Of a stretch of 64,000 nt of DNA, positions 56,150 through 64,000 are shown piece by piece. The notes beneath the pieces were generated by a model. The model was not told the origin of the DNA, did no database searches, and was given only the letters and a program-made list of their open reading frames with translations. Every line of letters starts with the position of its first letter. Position 1 is the first letter of the stretch. The stretch lies in NCBI RefSeq assembly GCF_003050965.1, contig NZ_QAOU01000001.1, forward strand, positions 496,001-560,000, read 5' to 3'. A program made the translations under genes and the position numbers. Origin of the DNA: Nitrosospira sp. Nsp2. Its GTDB lineage: Bacteria; Pseudomonadota; Gammaproteobacteria; Burkholderiales; Nitrosomonadaceae.

Positions 56150-57634
56150 TCACCCCACTCGCAGCCATCGGGTCAGGACATGATACCTCCACGGTGGAAG
56201 ATCCACGTACAATCCCTGAGCGCACATTTCATCCCCGCTCCGTTCATACTCTTTTTCGGTAAAGAGGTCGGTCATCTGCCATCGCCTGCCTTTGAGTTCA
56301 TCCCATGGCGGCAGTACCAGCCCTTGCGCACTCGAGGCCGAGAAATTCACGATGATCAGGTGATGCTCCTCATCGCTGCGCCAGCACCACGCAACGAGAT
56401 TCTGGTAACTTGCATTATCCGGCCAACCGGTTCGATCACAGTGCTGCCAGTGACCCTTCCGCAGTTGGTCCGAAGACGCGGCTCTTAGAAGCATGCAGTA
56501 GAAAGCCCGGAGCTCAGGGTCTTCAGGTTCAGCAGGGCGGCGACCGAGGAAGACGGGAAGTCTGACCTTTCTTCCCTCCAACTGCCCTTCGTGAAAGAGT
56601 TTTGCTCCCGGGATCGTCGCAGTGATTACGGCAGCGGCGCGCTCCTTTTCGAGAGAAAAGACCGACCGGGCGCGAGGCTCATCATGATTTTCGATAAAGC
56701 GGACCAGTTTTCCCTGGTAGTCAAGGTCAGCGCAAAGATGGAGCCGCACGCGCTCCGCGGTGTCGTGTTCCAGACGGTCGTAGAGGCGCTTGTCGTAACA
56801 GTAATCGAACCCCTGATGCTGAAGTTCCCACTCGAGGTCCCAATAAGCCTCTGCCATGAAAAGGAAGTCCGGATGCGCTTTCTTTAGGGTGGTAATGACT
56901 TCAACCCAATACTCTGTTGCGGGCCGTGGACCCGCGCGGTTGCCCCAGGTGCGTTCGAAGATAGCGTCGATGACAAGCATCGCCATGTCGCAGCGCACAC
57001 CATCGCACTGGTCGGCGATGTCCGCAAGGGTCTCGCGCACCGCCTGCCGGAGTCCCGGCTGAAAGGCGTTCAGTTGCAGCACGTCCGGCCAAGCCGGAAA
57101 GTAGGGGTCCCGGCCACGTGCAAACACATTTCCTGCCGTCTCAACAAATGATGCCGGATCGTTCCTGGCATCATCGGTGTTCCCTTGAACGAAGTATTCA
57201 GGATGATTGTTAACCCATGGATGATCCGGCGCCATGTGGTTCGGGACGAAATCGAGGATAAGCTTAAGCCCCCGCCTGGCCAGTTCTGTTCGGGCAACCG
57301 CGAGGCCTGAGGGACCTCCGAGGTGTTCGTCAATCACGTATTGACGAACACAATAGGGAGATCCGACGTTATCCTCCGAGCAATAATCGGGAAGAGCCTG
57401 CCGGAAATCTTCAATAAGACCCTTGTTCTGGTTCGCGATGGCGATACCTTCGGGACTTCGTTCCCAGACACCCAACAACCAGATGGCGTCTACCTTCAAA
57501 TCTGCGATGGAATCCCACTCCTCGGCGGGAACTGTCGCCAACGTCACATGCGTTTTGCATGTCTGAGACAGTTCCTGAAGCCAAACCCAGGTATTTATTT
57601 CATAGACTACGGGATATTTTGACCACGGTTTCAT
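56150..57634 (-). CDS. GH13 alpha-amylase-family glycosidase
   Basis: A 494-residue cytoplasmic enzyme with the GH13 barrel: DFVPNH (128-133), nucleophile Asp216 in DGVRCDMAML, acid/base Glu262 in MAEAYWD and transition-state Asp318 in ENHDEPR. No signal peptide. The short C-terminal beta domain (LVAWCWRSDEEHHLIIVNFS) is present. Whether it hydrolyses, isomerises or transfers glucose units cannot be decided; no glycogen or trehalose gene is nearby, so it is an isolated gene. Confidence 0.88.
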   Translation of the reverse strand: MKPWSKYPVVYEINTWVWLQELSQTCKTHVTLATVPAEEWDSIADLKVDAIWLLGVWERSPEGIAIANQNKGLIEDFRQALPDYCSEDNVGSPYCVRQYVIDEHLGGPSGLAVARTELARRGLKLILDFVPNHMAPDHPWVNNHPEYFVQGNTDDARNDPASFVETAGNVFARGRDPYFPAWPDVLQLNAFQPGLRQAVRETLADIADQCDGVRCDMAMLVIDAIFERTWGNRAGPRPATEYWVEVITTLKKAHPDFLFMAEAYWDLEWELQHQGFDYCYDKRLYDRLEHDTAERVRLHLCADLDYQGKLVRFIENHDEPRARSVFSLEKERAAAVITATIPGAKLFHEGQLEGRKVRLPVFLGRRPAEPEDPELRAFYCMLLRAASSDQLRKGHWQHCDRTGWPDNASYQNLVAWCWRSDEEHHLIIVNFSASSAQGLVLPPWDELKGRRWQMTDLFTEKEYERSGDEMCAQGLYVDLPPWRYHVLTRWLRVG

Positions 57635-57929
57635 TTATGCGCTTCCTCACGCTGGGCCGAGTGGACCTGCCCCTGCCGTTCGCTCAGGGTAAGGACTCCA
57701 CACTTTCCCCGAGGTATCCCCCCGTGCGCCGGCAACGCAACTTTTCTCGGCATTCTTTTGCGTGTCCGTCATCTTTTAAGACTTCTTACGGCCATAAGGT
57801 GACGGAACTCAGGGCTGCCACGCCGCTCCGTCAGCTACCCAGGCGTTCTTACTGGTGCATTGCCATTGCACATACATTAATAGGATTTCTTTACTCATGC
57901 GGAATCCTATGTTCGCGGAGCGCTCCGGG
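57635..57929. other. Intergenic region with inverted repeats
   Basis: About 295 bases. ATAGGATT (57880-57887) pairs with AATCCTAT (57903-57910), and CGGAGCGCTCCG (57916-57927) is a perfect palindrome next to the symporter stop. No coding sequence is supported. Confidence 0.4.
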
Positions 57930-58799
57930 CTACACCCATTGACGTGTCTCGGCGCGTCGGGTGAACCAGTGGGCTGCCAGCAATGACGCGATCGTTTGCA
58001 TGGGAATTCCGATAGCGACCATAATGATCGCGCGCTGATCAACATCCGGAATGGCAAACAGCGGTACGAGCGCTGCCCCGAGATTGCGCGTGGATATTCC
58101 AAGAGTCAGGACGCTCTTTTGAGCCTGGGGCAGGCCGAAGCTGAGTGCATATGTCGCCGTGGTCGCCACCAGGAAAAACAGAATCTGTGTCCCGAACGCA
58201 TAACTTCCCGCGGCGTTGATGAAATCCTTGCCGAAAATAGCCGCGCACAACACAAGCATGACAATTATGTCGATACCCGTCGTTTTCTTGACGATTGGCT
58301 GGAGTCTGGCGGCCACGTTCGCTGAGATGCGCTGTATCGCCAATCCGATCGCCAAGGGCACGATCAAGAACAACAATAACGGCCTGGCGATGGTCCAGGC
58401 ATCGGCCGTCAACCCCTCGATCATCACGGGCACCGCAAGGGGCATGTAAACGACTGTGACCAATGAGGCCAGCAGCATGAAGGCCGCCGCGTAAGCCATG
58501 TCGCCGTGTGCCTTGTCCACCATCATCGGCAGAAACGGAGCGCACGGTGTCATCCCCAGCAAGATCATACCCGTGGCATACGACTGGTGCAGCGGAATGA
58601 CCTTCGTCAGCAGGTACGCCAGGGCCGGGCATAGGACAAAACCGCACAGCACGCTCAGTACCACGAAGCGCACGTTTCGCAGCGCCCCAAGGGCGTCCTG
58701 GAGATTAAGCCTGAGACCCATGTCCAGGAGGCTGCCCACCATGAAGATCACGATCGAGAGTTTTAACAGGATTGGAAGTATTTCAACCAAGAGTCCCAT
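57930..58799 (-). CDS. Bile acid:sodium symporter-like transporter
   Basis: A 289-residue inner-membrane protein with nine or ten helices. MILLGMTPCAPFLPMMVDKA (crossover with Pro), ISTRNLGAALVPLF and a late AIGIPMQTIASLLAAHW match the BASS/SBF family. Bacterial members move organic anions or sodium-linked metabolites; the true substrate is unknown. I chose ATG 58799 because the protein then begins with a membrane helix; a GTG at 58847 is also open. The SYLF lipoprotein gene lies upstream on the same strand, 57 bases away. Confidence 0.85.
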   Translation of the reverse strand: MGLLVEILPILLKLSIVIFMVGSLLDMGLRLNLQDALGALRNVRFVVLSVLCGFVLCPALAYLLTKVIPLHQSYATGMILLGMTPCAPFLPMMVDKAHGDMAYAAAFMLLASLVTVVYMPLAVPVMIEGLTADAWTIARPLLLFLIVPLAIGLAIQRISANVAARLQPIVKKTTGIDIIVMLVLCAAIFGKDFINAAGSYAFGTQILFFLVATTATYALSFGLPQAQKSVLTLGISTRNLGAALVPLFAIPDVDQRAIIMVAIGIPMQTIASLLAAHWFTRRAETRQWV

Positions 58800-58856
58800 C
58801 CGCGCTGAGGTTCGTACAGGCTGCGTTCGGTAACTGCAGCGACACACCTTCGATCA

Positions 58857-59444
58857 TTAGTCTGGATAGATGCGAGTGATTTTCGAACCCTGCAGCCCTG
58901 CGCCTGCCATCAATCCCTTCTGACCGAAAATAAATGCATAGACATCGTCTTTGGCCGTTGTCGTAGTCATCGCCCTGGCGGTTCCCTCATCCACGACAAC
59001 GACACTCGGGCCGGCCCCAATTTCCCAGCCCCCGCTCTGGTCCAGATAGCGCAATGCCTCATCACTCATAAAAAACAACGCGTAGCTGAACGATTGCACC
59101 CCAGCTTGAAAACCATACGACCCGCCAAGCGTGTTGTAGTAGGCGACCGTTTTACCTTTTTTACGCAGCGCTCCGCTGCCATATTGCGCGCCGCCCATAA
59201 ACCCCGCTTTAATGACAGACGGGAACACCAGTATGCCCTTTGCACGCTGCGCCAGCTCTCGTGCCGCAGGAGTGCTTGCGTAAAGTTTTTTCAGCGCTGC
59301 GTCGACATCCCTATCGATCTCCGCCGCAGAACTCCCTGCAGATTGCCCCCCCTTAGAAGTGGTTGACTGCCCTCCCGTAGATTGACAACCGATGAGAGTA
59401 AGCAGGCCTACCAACATGACATTCCAAACATTTTTGTTAAACAT
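58857..59444 (-). CDS. SYLF-domain lipoprotein (YSC84-related)
   Basis: 195 residues. The signal ends in a lipobox (LTLIGC, Cys20), then a Ser/Gly/Thr-rich linker and the SYLF lipid-binding domain (GILVFPSVIKAGFMGGAQYG, YYNTLGGSYGFQAGVQSFSY and GPSVVVVDEGTARA). Bacterial SYLF proteins are envelope proteins of unclear role. GGGAGGG (59452-59458) is eight bases before the ATG, within a tandem duplication of the leader. Confidence 0.88.
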   Translation of the reverse strand: MFNKNVWNVMLVGLLTLIGCQSTGGQSTTSKGGQSAGSSAAEIDRDVDAALKKLYASTPAARELAQRAKGILVFPSVIKAGFMGGAQYGSGALRKKGKTVAYYNTLGGSYGFQAGVQSFSYALFFMSDEALRYLDQSGGWEIGAGPSVVVVDEGTARAMTTTTAKDDVYAFIFGQKGLMAGAGLQGSKITRIYPD

Positions 59445-59476
59445 GGTTTGTACCCTCCCTTGGTTTGTACCCCCTT
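59445..59476. repeat. Tandem duplication of the SYLF gene leader
   Basis: Adjacent units GGTTTGTACCCTCCCTT (59445-59461) and GGTTTGTACCCCCTT (59462-59476) on the plus strand give the minus-strand gene two ribosome-binding-like runs in tandem, only the first at the correct distance from the ATG. Confidence 0.65.
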
Positions 59477-59624
59477 GTTTTTACCCTGGTGCCATTAAAA
59501 AAATGGCGCCAACCGGCTCTACTGAAACACACGGATATTCAATAATTAAGCATAGGACAAGCATGGAAGTCTGCCGATAAACATTACTGATTTTTTTAGC
59601 GTTAAATGGCTATCACTCCCTAGC

Positions 59625-59663
59625 AATGGCCATGAATGGGCAGAGCGTTCGTGGCCATTTTTT
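59625..59663 (+). terminator. Orphan terminator-like hairpin upstream of the carbonic anhydrase gene
   Basis: AATGGCCATGAATG (59625-59638) pairs with CGTTCGTGGCCATT (59646-59659), 14 pairs with a few G:T, around a seven-base loop. The stem runs directly into a T run (59658-59663). No plus-strand gene ends in the 3.7 kb before it. Confidence 0.65.
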
Positions 59664-59882
59664 ATGGCGCTATTGTTTGCGATACAGGGCGTTTGCCGCT
59701 ACCGCGTCCACCGCCGCGAGATATAAGTACCTCGATGGTCTAACATAAGATCAGGTGAGAACCGCTGCCGCGGCCAACCATCCCGCCGTTCCAGAAGCGG
59801 ACAAAGCAAACGATCACGAGCAGGGGAGGGCTGGAGTCTTGCAGCCAATCTTTCCAGGCATTCTCTAGACGGGGGTAGCGTC

Positions 59883-60599
59883 ATGACAAGTCCAACACTA
59901 ACCCGAAGGCAATTGCTAATAGCCGGCTGCAGCTTAGGGCTGGGAAAAGCCTTGCGTGTCACGGCCGAAGAGCCCCTATCCAAAACAGCCGATACCGAGC
60001 CTTATCCATCTGGCGCCGGCGAGGCGCTCGCCCGATTGAAGAAGGGGAACCAGCGTTTCAGGGATGGTGTGTCGCGCCATACACACGAGACGGCTTCCTG
60101 GCGCAGATTGTTAGTCGAAACCCAAAAACCTTTCGCTACCGTTCTAGGTTGTAGCGATTCGCGCGTACCGCCTGAACTGATCTTCGATGCAGGATTTGGC
60201 GATCTCTTCACGATCCGGGTGGCCGGTAACATCATCGCGGAAGACGTAATCGGTACTCTGCAATACGGCGTAGCTCACCTGCATACGCCGTTAGTGGTCG
60301 TACTGGGTCATGAAGGTTGCGGAGCGGTCGGCGCCACCCTGGATGAGATGCTCAACAAGACAAAGGAACTGGAACATATTGAGTCGCTGATCCAGTTGAT
60401 CAAACCCGGCCTGCGAGAACTCGACCTGAATTTGGATCGGGCCGCGCTGTTGAGAGCAGCCGTGGAGGCGAACGTACGCTGGTCCATGCGGCAACTTTCC
60501 ACCAGCCCGGAAGGTGCGCGGGCGCTCCGCGAAAAACGTGTGGGCCTGGTAGGCGGCGTATATGACCTCGCGACGGGGCGAGTTCGCTTCCTTGATTAA
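59883..60599 (+). CDS. Beta-class carbonic anhydrase with predicted Tat signal
   Basis: A 238-residue zinc enzyme interconverting carbon dioxide and bicarbonate. Zinc ligands lie in VLGCSDSRVPPEL (Cys, Asp) and VVVLGHEGCGAVGA (His, Cys). The N-terminus TRRQLLIAGC looks like a twin-arginine signal, so the enzyme is probably exported folded; the IAGC may be a lipobox, though it sits unusually close to the RR. A periplasmic enzyme could serve carbon fixation in an autotroph (inference). Confidence 0.92.
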   Translation: MTSPTLTRRQLLIAGCSLGLGKALRVTAEEPLSKTADTEPYPSGAGEALARLKKGNQRFRDGVSRHTHETASWRRLLVETQKPFATVLGCSDSRVPPELIFDAGFGDLFTIRVAGNIIAEDVIGTLQYGVAHLHTPLVVVLGHEGCGAVGATLDEMLNKTKELEHIESLIQLIKPGLRELDLNLDRAALLRAAVEANVRWSMRQLSTSPEGARALREKRVGLVGGVYDLATGRVRFLD

Positions 60600-60692
60600 G
60601 CTGGTTGCGGGGGTCCTGCCGGTGGACACCCGAACGCGGCTGTCGCGCGGGTTACTCCTCAGATTTCATTTGTGAAGCTCCCAGGTGGCCAG

Positions 60693-62150
60693 TCAGAATC
60701 GGATATAAACGCGCAGGCCGCCCATGATCACGGTGTTCACATTGTTCAGGTTGCCACTTGAACCGAGTGTCTTCTTCAGGCCGGGTTCAATAATCTGGAG
60801 ATCGGGGGTGAGGTTCAGCCACGGCGTGATTGAGGCGTTATAGTAAATTTCGATCGCGTCCTCATGCTCAAGACCAAGGGGGAGCCTGGCGCGAAGGAGG
60901 GGAGCAAAGTTATCGCTGAACTGTGTGCGTGCCCAGCCAAGTCCGAGCGTGTCGCGCGGGCGTCCCGGAACCACTCCATTGCCCACGATGCCCATGTTGT
61001 AGCTATATTGAATCGGGTTTGCACGCCCGTCGGTGGTGCCGAAGTTGAAAAACACCCCGATCCCGCGTTTAGGATCACCAGCAGGTTGCCAGAGGTACTG
61101 ATCGAAGCCGTAAGCTATCGCCCAAGTGCTGTCCTCGCGGTTGGCAGGTTGCACGGGCACGAGCAGTTCCGGGGCATACCGCTCGATGATCCCCTGGAGA
61201 AGTGGCCCGGGTGCTGCGAGCCGGGGATATCGCTCGGTCAGGAGCCCGCGCCCGACATTGGAGGGATCCTGAATGAGTGAGAGGCGGCTTTTGTCGCTCC
61301 ACATGCCTGTCACGCTCTGATTGCCCACGAGCCCGAACGGTTTAATGGTCACTTTTCCGGCGGCGAGAACGGTTGTACCGTTCTCGAAAGCCTTGCCCAC
61401 GTCGTTGTTCGTTGCCGTGCCATTCGCGTCCACCGCCATCGCCATCAAAGTGATATTCTGTGTTGGGAGCAAGATGGTGCCCCCGCCGAACGCCGAAATC
61501 GGAGTCAGGGCAAAAGCCATGGGGAGGTTGATCCCCGTGTTTAGAAACTGGGTGCGGTAGTCGCCGGCAAACGTGCCGGTGATGAGATCGAGTATGTTGA
61601 TTTTTCCTGCGACCAGGCCGACCTTTGGACTGAGAAACTGCGTGAATGTCGCGTTCATCAGACCGCTGGCGGGTTGGTTCAACCCGGGAAACAGCCAAGC
61701 CTCGTTTGGCGGCACGATAGCCCCTGTGTTTCCAAGCACGCTATGCCCGAAGGTGCTCATGCCTTGGAACTTGAAGAAGCCACCTGGCCAGAGCCCGAGC
61801 TTGTCCGTATCGACGTTGAGCGTGTAAATGGCTGTGCCCCAGATCCCGGCATCCGTGCCTTTTCCGCCGCTCATGATCCCCTGCGGAGTCAAAAGCAAGT
61901 CCGTGTCGAGCACCACGCCCTTTTTACCCAACTCGTCCCGCAGCCCGTTCCAGTTACCGGTGAGTCGGGATCGGGATCTGATGTCCCCCCCCAAAGGGGG
62001 AACATCGACCGCTTGCGCACTGGATGGACCTGGGTCGATCAGCAAGGTCGAGCCCAGCAAGACTATTGAAGCGTACGGGGCCCGTCTGATCCAGGTGCCT
62101 TTCAGTCGCCGAGTTCTGTGTGTAGAGACGTCCCGTCTGCCCGGCTGCAA
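60693..62150 (-). CDS. OprB-like carbohydrate-selective porin
   Basis: A 485-residue outer-membrane protein. A basic start and a signal segment (YASIVLLGSTLLIDPGPSSA) are followed by LTGNWNGLRDELGKKGVVLD, the family opening, and a barrel ending in the aromatic VYIRF. It should admit sugars or other small solutes. The start is a TTG at 62150 with poor signals, and an alternative GTG frame begins at 62190, so the exact N-terminus is uncertain. Confidence 0.85.
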   Translation of the reverse strand: MQPGRRDVSTHRTRRLKGTWIRRAPYASIVLLGSTLLIDPGPSSAQAVDVPPLGGDIRSRSRLTGNWNGLRDELGKKGVVLDTDLLLTPQGIMSGGKGTDAGIWGTAIYTLNVDTDKLGLWPGGFFKFQGMSTFGHSVLGNTGAIVPPNEAWLFPGLNQPASGLMNATFTQFLSPKVGLVAGKINILDLITGTFAGDYRTQFLNTGINLPMAFALTPISAFGGGTILLPTQNITLMAMAVDANGTATNNDVGKAFENGTTVLAAGKVTIKPFGLVGNQSVTGMWSDKSRLSLIQDPSNVGRGLLTERYPRLAAPGPLLQGIIERYAPELLVPVQPANREDSTWAIAYGFDQYLWQPAGDPKRGIGVFFNFGTTDGRANPIQYSYNMGIVGNGVVPGRPRDTLGLGWARTQFSDNFAPLLRARLPLGLEHEDAIEIYYNASITPWLNLTPDLQIIEPGLKKTLGSSGNLNNVNTVIMGGLRVYIRF

Positions 62151-62271
62151 GATTAAGCAACCCTGACTTGTGCTTGAAACATTTGTTCACCGCTCGTGGG
62201 GTACTCCTGTGCGCCTTTCAGCGCCGCCTTTGGCAAGGCGCTACTGTCAGATTAAATTGAAACTGCTACAG

Positions 62272-62538
62272 CTAATACTTGATATCACGACCTTCCTTGC
62301 GGGCATCCTGCTTGGTGTCCCGCTTGTCCTGCCGACATTCCGCCCGAGTCTTTTCCTCTCCCGCACGACATTCGGCTTTGGTCTCTCTTGCCCCCTGACG
62401 GGCGTCCTGCTTTATGTCTCGCGCTTCGCGACGTTGCTCGCCCTGTTCTGTCGCGTAGCTCGTCAAAGGTGCTATGAACAATGCCGTCGCTATGGCCAAG
62501 TGAGATACGACAACTTGAAAACCAGCTTTCCTAGTCAT
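62272..62538 (-). CDS. Small exported charged-repeat protein
   Basis: 88 residues with a signal peptide (hydrophobic VVVSHLAIATALFIAPLTSY, cleavage near SYA) and a mature part made only of charged, short repeats: ARDIKQDAR and KRDTKQDAR, and the pair KAECR and RAECR, each with a cysteine. AAGGAG lies seven bases before ATG 62538. No family is recognised. The mature peptide would be very hydrophilic, and its two Cys could form a disulfide. Confidence 0.7.
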   Translation of the reverse strand: MTRKAGFQVVVSHLAIATALFIAPLTSYATEQGEQRREARDIKQDARQGARETKAECRAGEEKTRAECRQDKRDTKQDARKEGRDIKY

Positions 62539-62748
62539 GTTCTTGCTCCTTATATATAAGATCTGCTTGATCTTTACTGATCTGTCTGGCGTAGTGAATA
62601 GCAAAATAAAGACCCCTTTTCACTAATATTAAACATAGGTGAAGTAGAACGGATAGTCAAAGCGTAAGCTCCCCCGTTTGAGAGATAAGCAGAAAATAGA
62701 ACTTTTCGGCAGGATTTTGCTCGAGATTAAATCGAACAGGAGGTCAGG

Positions 62749-63150
62749 ATGACCATCCCAGATACGAAATCGACCAACATGCTTGCGCAAGACCGGACGG
62801 ACCTCGCAGTAAGCCGCACCATGATGGCGGCGGACCGTTCATTGATGGCGTGGATCCGGACAGCGCTCTCCATGATCAGTTTTGGCTTCACCATTTACAA
62901 AATTCTTCAAGGGTTCCAGGAGAGCGGGTTAAAGCTGCCCGCCGAACAGACACCACGGAATATCGGTCTGTTTCTGATCGGACTCGGCACCGCTTCAATG
63001 GTAATGGGTACGATTGCGTATTGGCAGACGTTCAAGGAACTCCGTCTGCTTCAGCATTTCCCGCTGTGGCGCCCGTCGTTTGTCGTCGCTCTGATCATGT
63101 CCGGTTTGGGTGTGTTTTTGTTCGTGGGTATTGTCGTCAAGGTGCTCTGA
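62749..63150 (+). CDS. DUF202 family membrane protein
   Basis: 133 residues with three membrane helices and the DUF202 signature LAVSRTMMAADRSLMAWIRT near residue 18. GLFLIGLGTASMVMGTIAY and a last helix SFVVALIMSGLGVFLFVGIV complete the fold. Function is unknown. AGGAGG lies before ATG 62749. Confidence 0.88.
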   Translation: MTIPDTKSTNMLAQDRTDLAVSRTMMAADRSLMAWIRTALSMISFGFTIYKILQGFQESGLKLPAEQTPRNIGLFLIGLGTASMVMGTIAYWQTFKELRLLQHFPLWRPSFVVALIMSGLGVFLFVGIVVKVL

Positions 63151-63623
63151 ACATGAGCCCGAAATCCGGTATTCATGGAAACGGGTGCAGCGGCGGTGTG
63201 GCTTGCCTTCGCATTCCTCGCTGGCACTTATACAACTTCCCTGCACCCCGCCGATCCCTTGCCGAATCCGTGTCCGAGCCTCTGCGGTATGAAGTCATGC
63301 CGTCTACTCTATTGCATTAACCGGCATTCTGGCGTTTACGGGCGCGTGCCGTTGGCCCTGCCGCATCACGCGCTGACCCTTCGAATGGCTTTCCTCTCGG
63401 GGCAAATCATCATGAACAGCGCCGTAATGGATCGGCGTCAGAAAAAGATGGGCGGATTCTTTCATTCATGACCCGTGGGATCATCTATGCTTTGATTGTG
63501 TTGCCGTCGTGTTAACAAAGCAACAGGGCAACGGGGAAGGGTTTGGAGGGTTACTAATCAGGAAGCAAACCGTGCAATAGGCTTCTTTGGCTTAAAAGGG
63601 ATTTTTACCCTTGGAACCATGAT
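63151..63623. other. Gene-poor region near the right edge
   Basis: About 470 bases with no supported gene. Frames starting at 63153 and 63175 are short, in competing phases and without family similarity; the sequence may contain the decayed remains of a gene. Confidence 0.4.
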
Positions 63624-64000
63624 ATGGACGACATCTGGATGCGCGTTGTGGAGAACATAGGCGATCGGACGAGCGGGCCGATGAAACTGAGATTTATTCT
63701 GGAACCGGTAATGGCTTCGATCTTCGCGATCACCTCGGGCTTGAATGATGCCAAGGCGGGCAAGCCGCCCTATTTCTGGTCCCTCATTGCCGATCCCACG
63801 CAGCGGGCGGATATGGTCCGCGATGGATGGAAGAGCGTCGGCAAGGTTTTTGTAATAGCGCTGGTTCTCGATGTCGTGTACCAGATAATGGTGTTGCGTT
63901 TCGTATATCCGGGGGAGGCGATCATTGTCGCGTTCGGTCTCGCAATCGTGCCATACCTGATCCTGCGCGGACTGGTCAATCGTCTTAGCTCCAAGAAATG
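63624..64000 (+). CDS. Membrane protein of unknown function, 3' end cut by the window
   Basis: From ATG 63624 the frame is open for 125 codons to the edge (MDDIWMRVVENIGDRTSGPM ... SSKK) and ends with TG, so the next base decides whether it stops there. Two hydrophobic segments (KVFVIALVLDVVYQIMVLRF and IIVAFGLAIVPYLILRG) suggest a small membrane protein. It may be cotranscribed with DUF202. Confidence 0.7.
   Translation, partial: MDDIWMRVVENIGDRTSGPMKLRFILEPVMASIFAITSGLNDAKAGKPPYFWSLIADPTQRADMVRDGWKSVGKVFVIALVLDVVYQIMVLRFVYPGEAIIVAFGLAIVPYLILRGLVNRLSSKK

Larger units (their letters stand above)
59445..59882. other. Intergenic region upstream of the SYLF and carbonic anhydrase genes
   Basis: About 440 bases between divergent genes with no protein-coding gene. 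Besides the tandem leader it contains a 9-bp hairpin (59488-59510, GGTGCCATT-AAAAA-AATGGCGCC) and a terminator-like hairpin at 59625-59663. Confidence 0.5.

Noticed and set aside
63175-63471. 98-codon plus-strand frame near the right edge
   Set aside because: Competing frames overlap and no signal peptide, motif or ribosome-binding site gives it support; it may be a decayed gene.

Overview
The window reads as chromosomal DNA of a Gram-negative betaproteobacterium with moderately high GC. The gene order (4.5S RNA-dnaX-ybaB-recR, rplU-rpmA-obgE, a divergent ispB, orphan tRNAs) and protein similarity suggest the Nitrosomonadales, perhaps a Nitrosospira-like ammonia oxidiser. That placement is an inference from recalled family sequences; no diagnostic nitrification gene is present. 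No prophage, intact IS element, integron or CRISPR array was found.

Layout. 0-6 kb: the start of a response regulator (minus), initiator tRNA-Met, 4.5S SRP RNA, dnaX-ybaB-recR, rluB, then prmB (minus). 6-9.5 kb: dapC-dapD-dapE on the minus strand (succinylase branch of lysine/meso-DAP synthesis). 9.6-15 kb: an EamA transporter, a D-2-hydroxyacid dehydrogenase, and a cassette of rubrerythrin, a two-cluster Fe-S protein, a DUF3501 protein and a CNP1-like exported protein. 15-19.4 kb (minus): a persulfide dioxygenase with its DUF442 partner, proB, and rplU-rpmA-obgE behind a very good promoter. 19.5-26.4 kb: ispB, tRNA-Pro(CGG), a PP0621-like protein, ampD, an ABC-F ATPase (minus), accA and tilS. 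26.5-35 kb: pirin, an MFS protein with a C-terminal monooxygenase-like domain, a sugar acetyltransferase, radA, a ceramidase-like membrane protein, a truncated hemoglobin and rhlE. 35-47 kb: an FtsH paralogue divergent from pqiA1-pqiA2-pqiB-pqiC, followed directly by tamA-tamB. 47-64 kb is more accessory: a PhoX-like protein, an isolated coxC, several exported or lipid-anchored proteins of unknown function, a GH13 enzyme, a bile-acid:sodium-symporter-like protein, a SYLF lipoprotein, a Tat-type beta-carbonic anhydrase, an OprB-like porin, a charged repeat peptide, a DUF202 protein and a truncated gene at the right edge.

How the genes work together. The strongest functional grouping is 37.2-47.1 kb, where two envelope-spanning systems (the MCE-type Pqi pathway and the TamA/TamB bridge) lie side by side behind a palindrome-rich regulatory region shared with a divergent membrane protease gene. 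The rubrerythrin/Fe-S/DUF3501/CNP1 cassette looks like an uncharacterised redox or peroxide-defence unit.

Non-coding observations include a decayed second copy of the tamB 3' end downstream of tamB, a 37-bp sequence found beyond the proB and ftsH stop codons (the second copy forms one end of a roughly 290-bp inverted-repeat-bounded segment), and a terminator-like hairpin upstream of the carbonic anhydrase gene with no gene to terminate.
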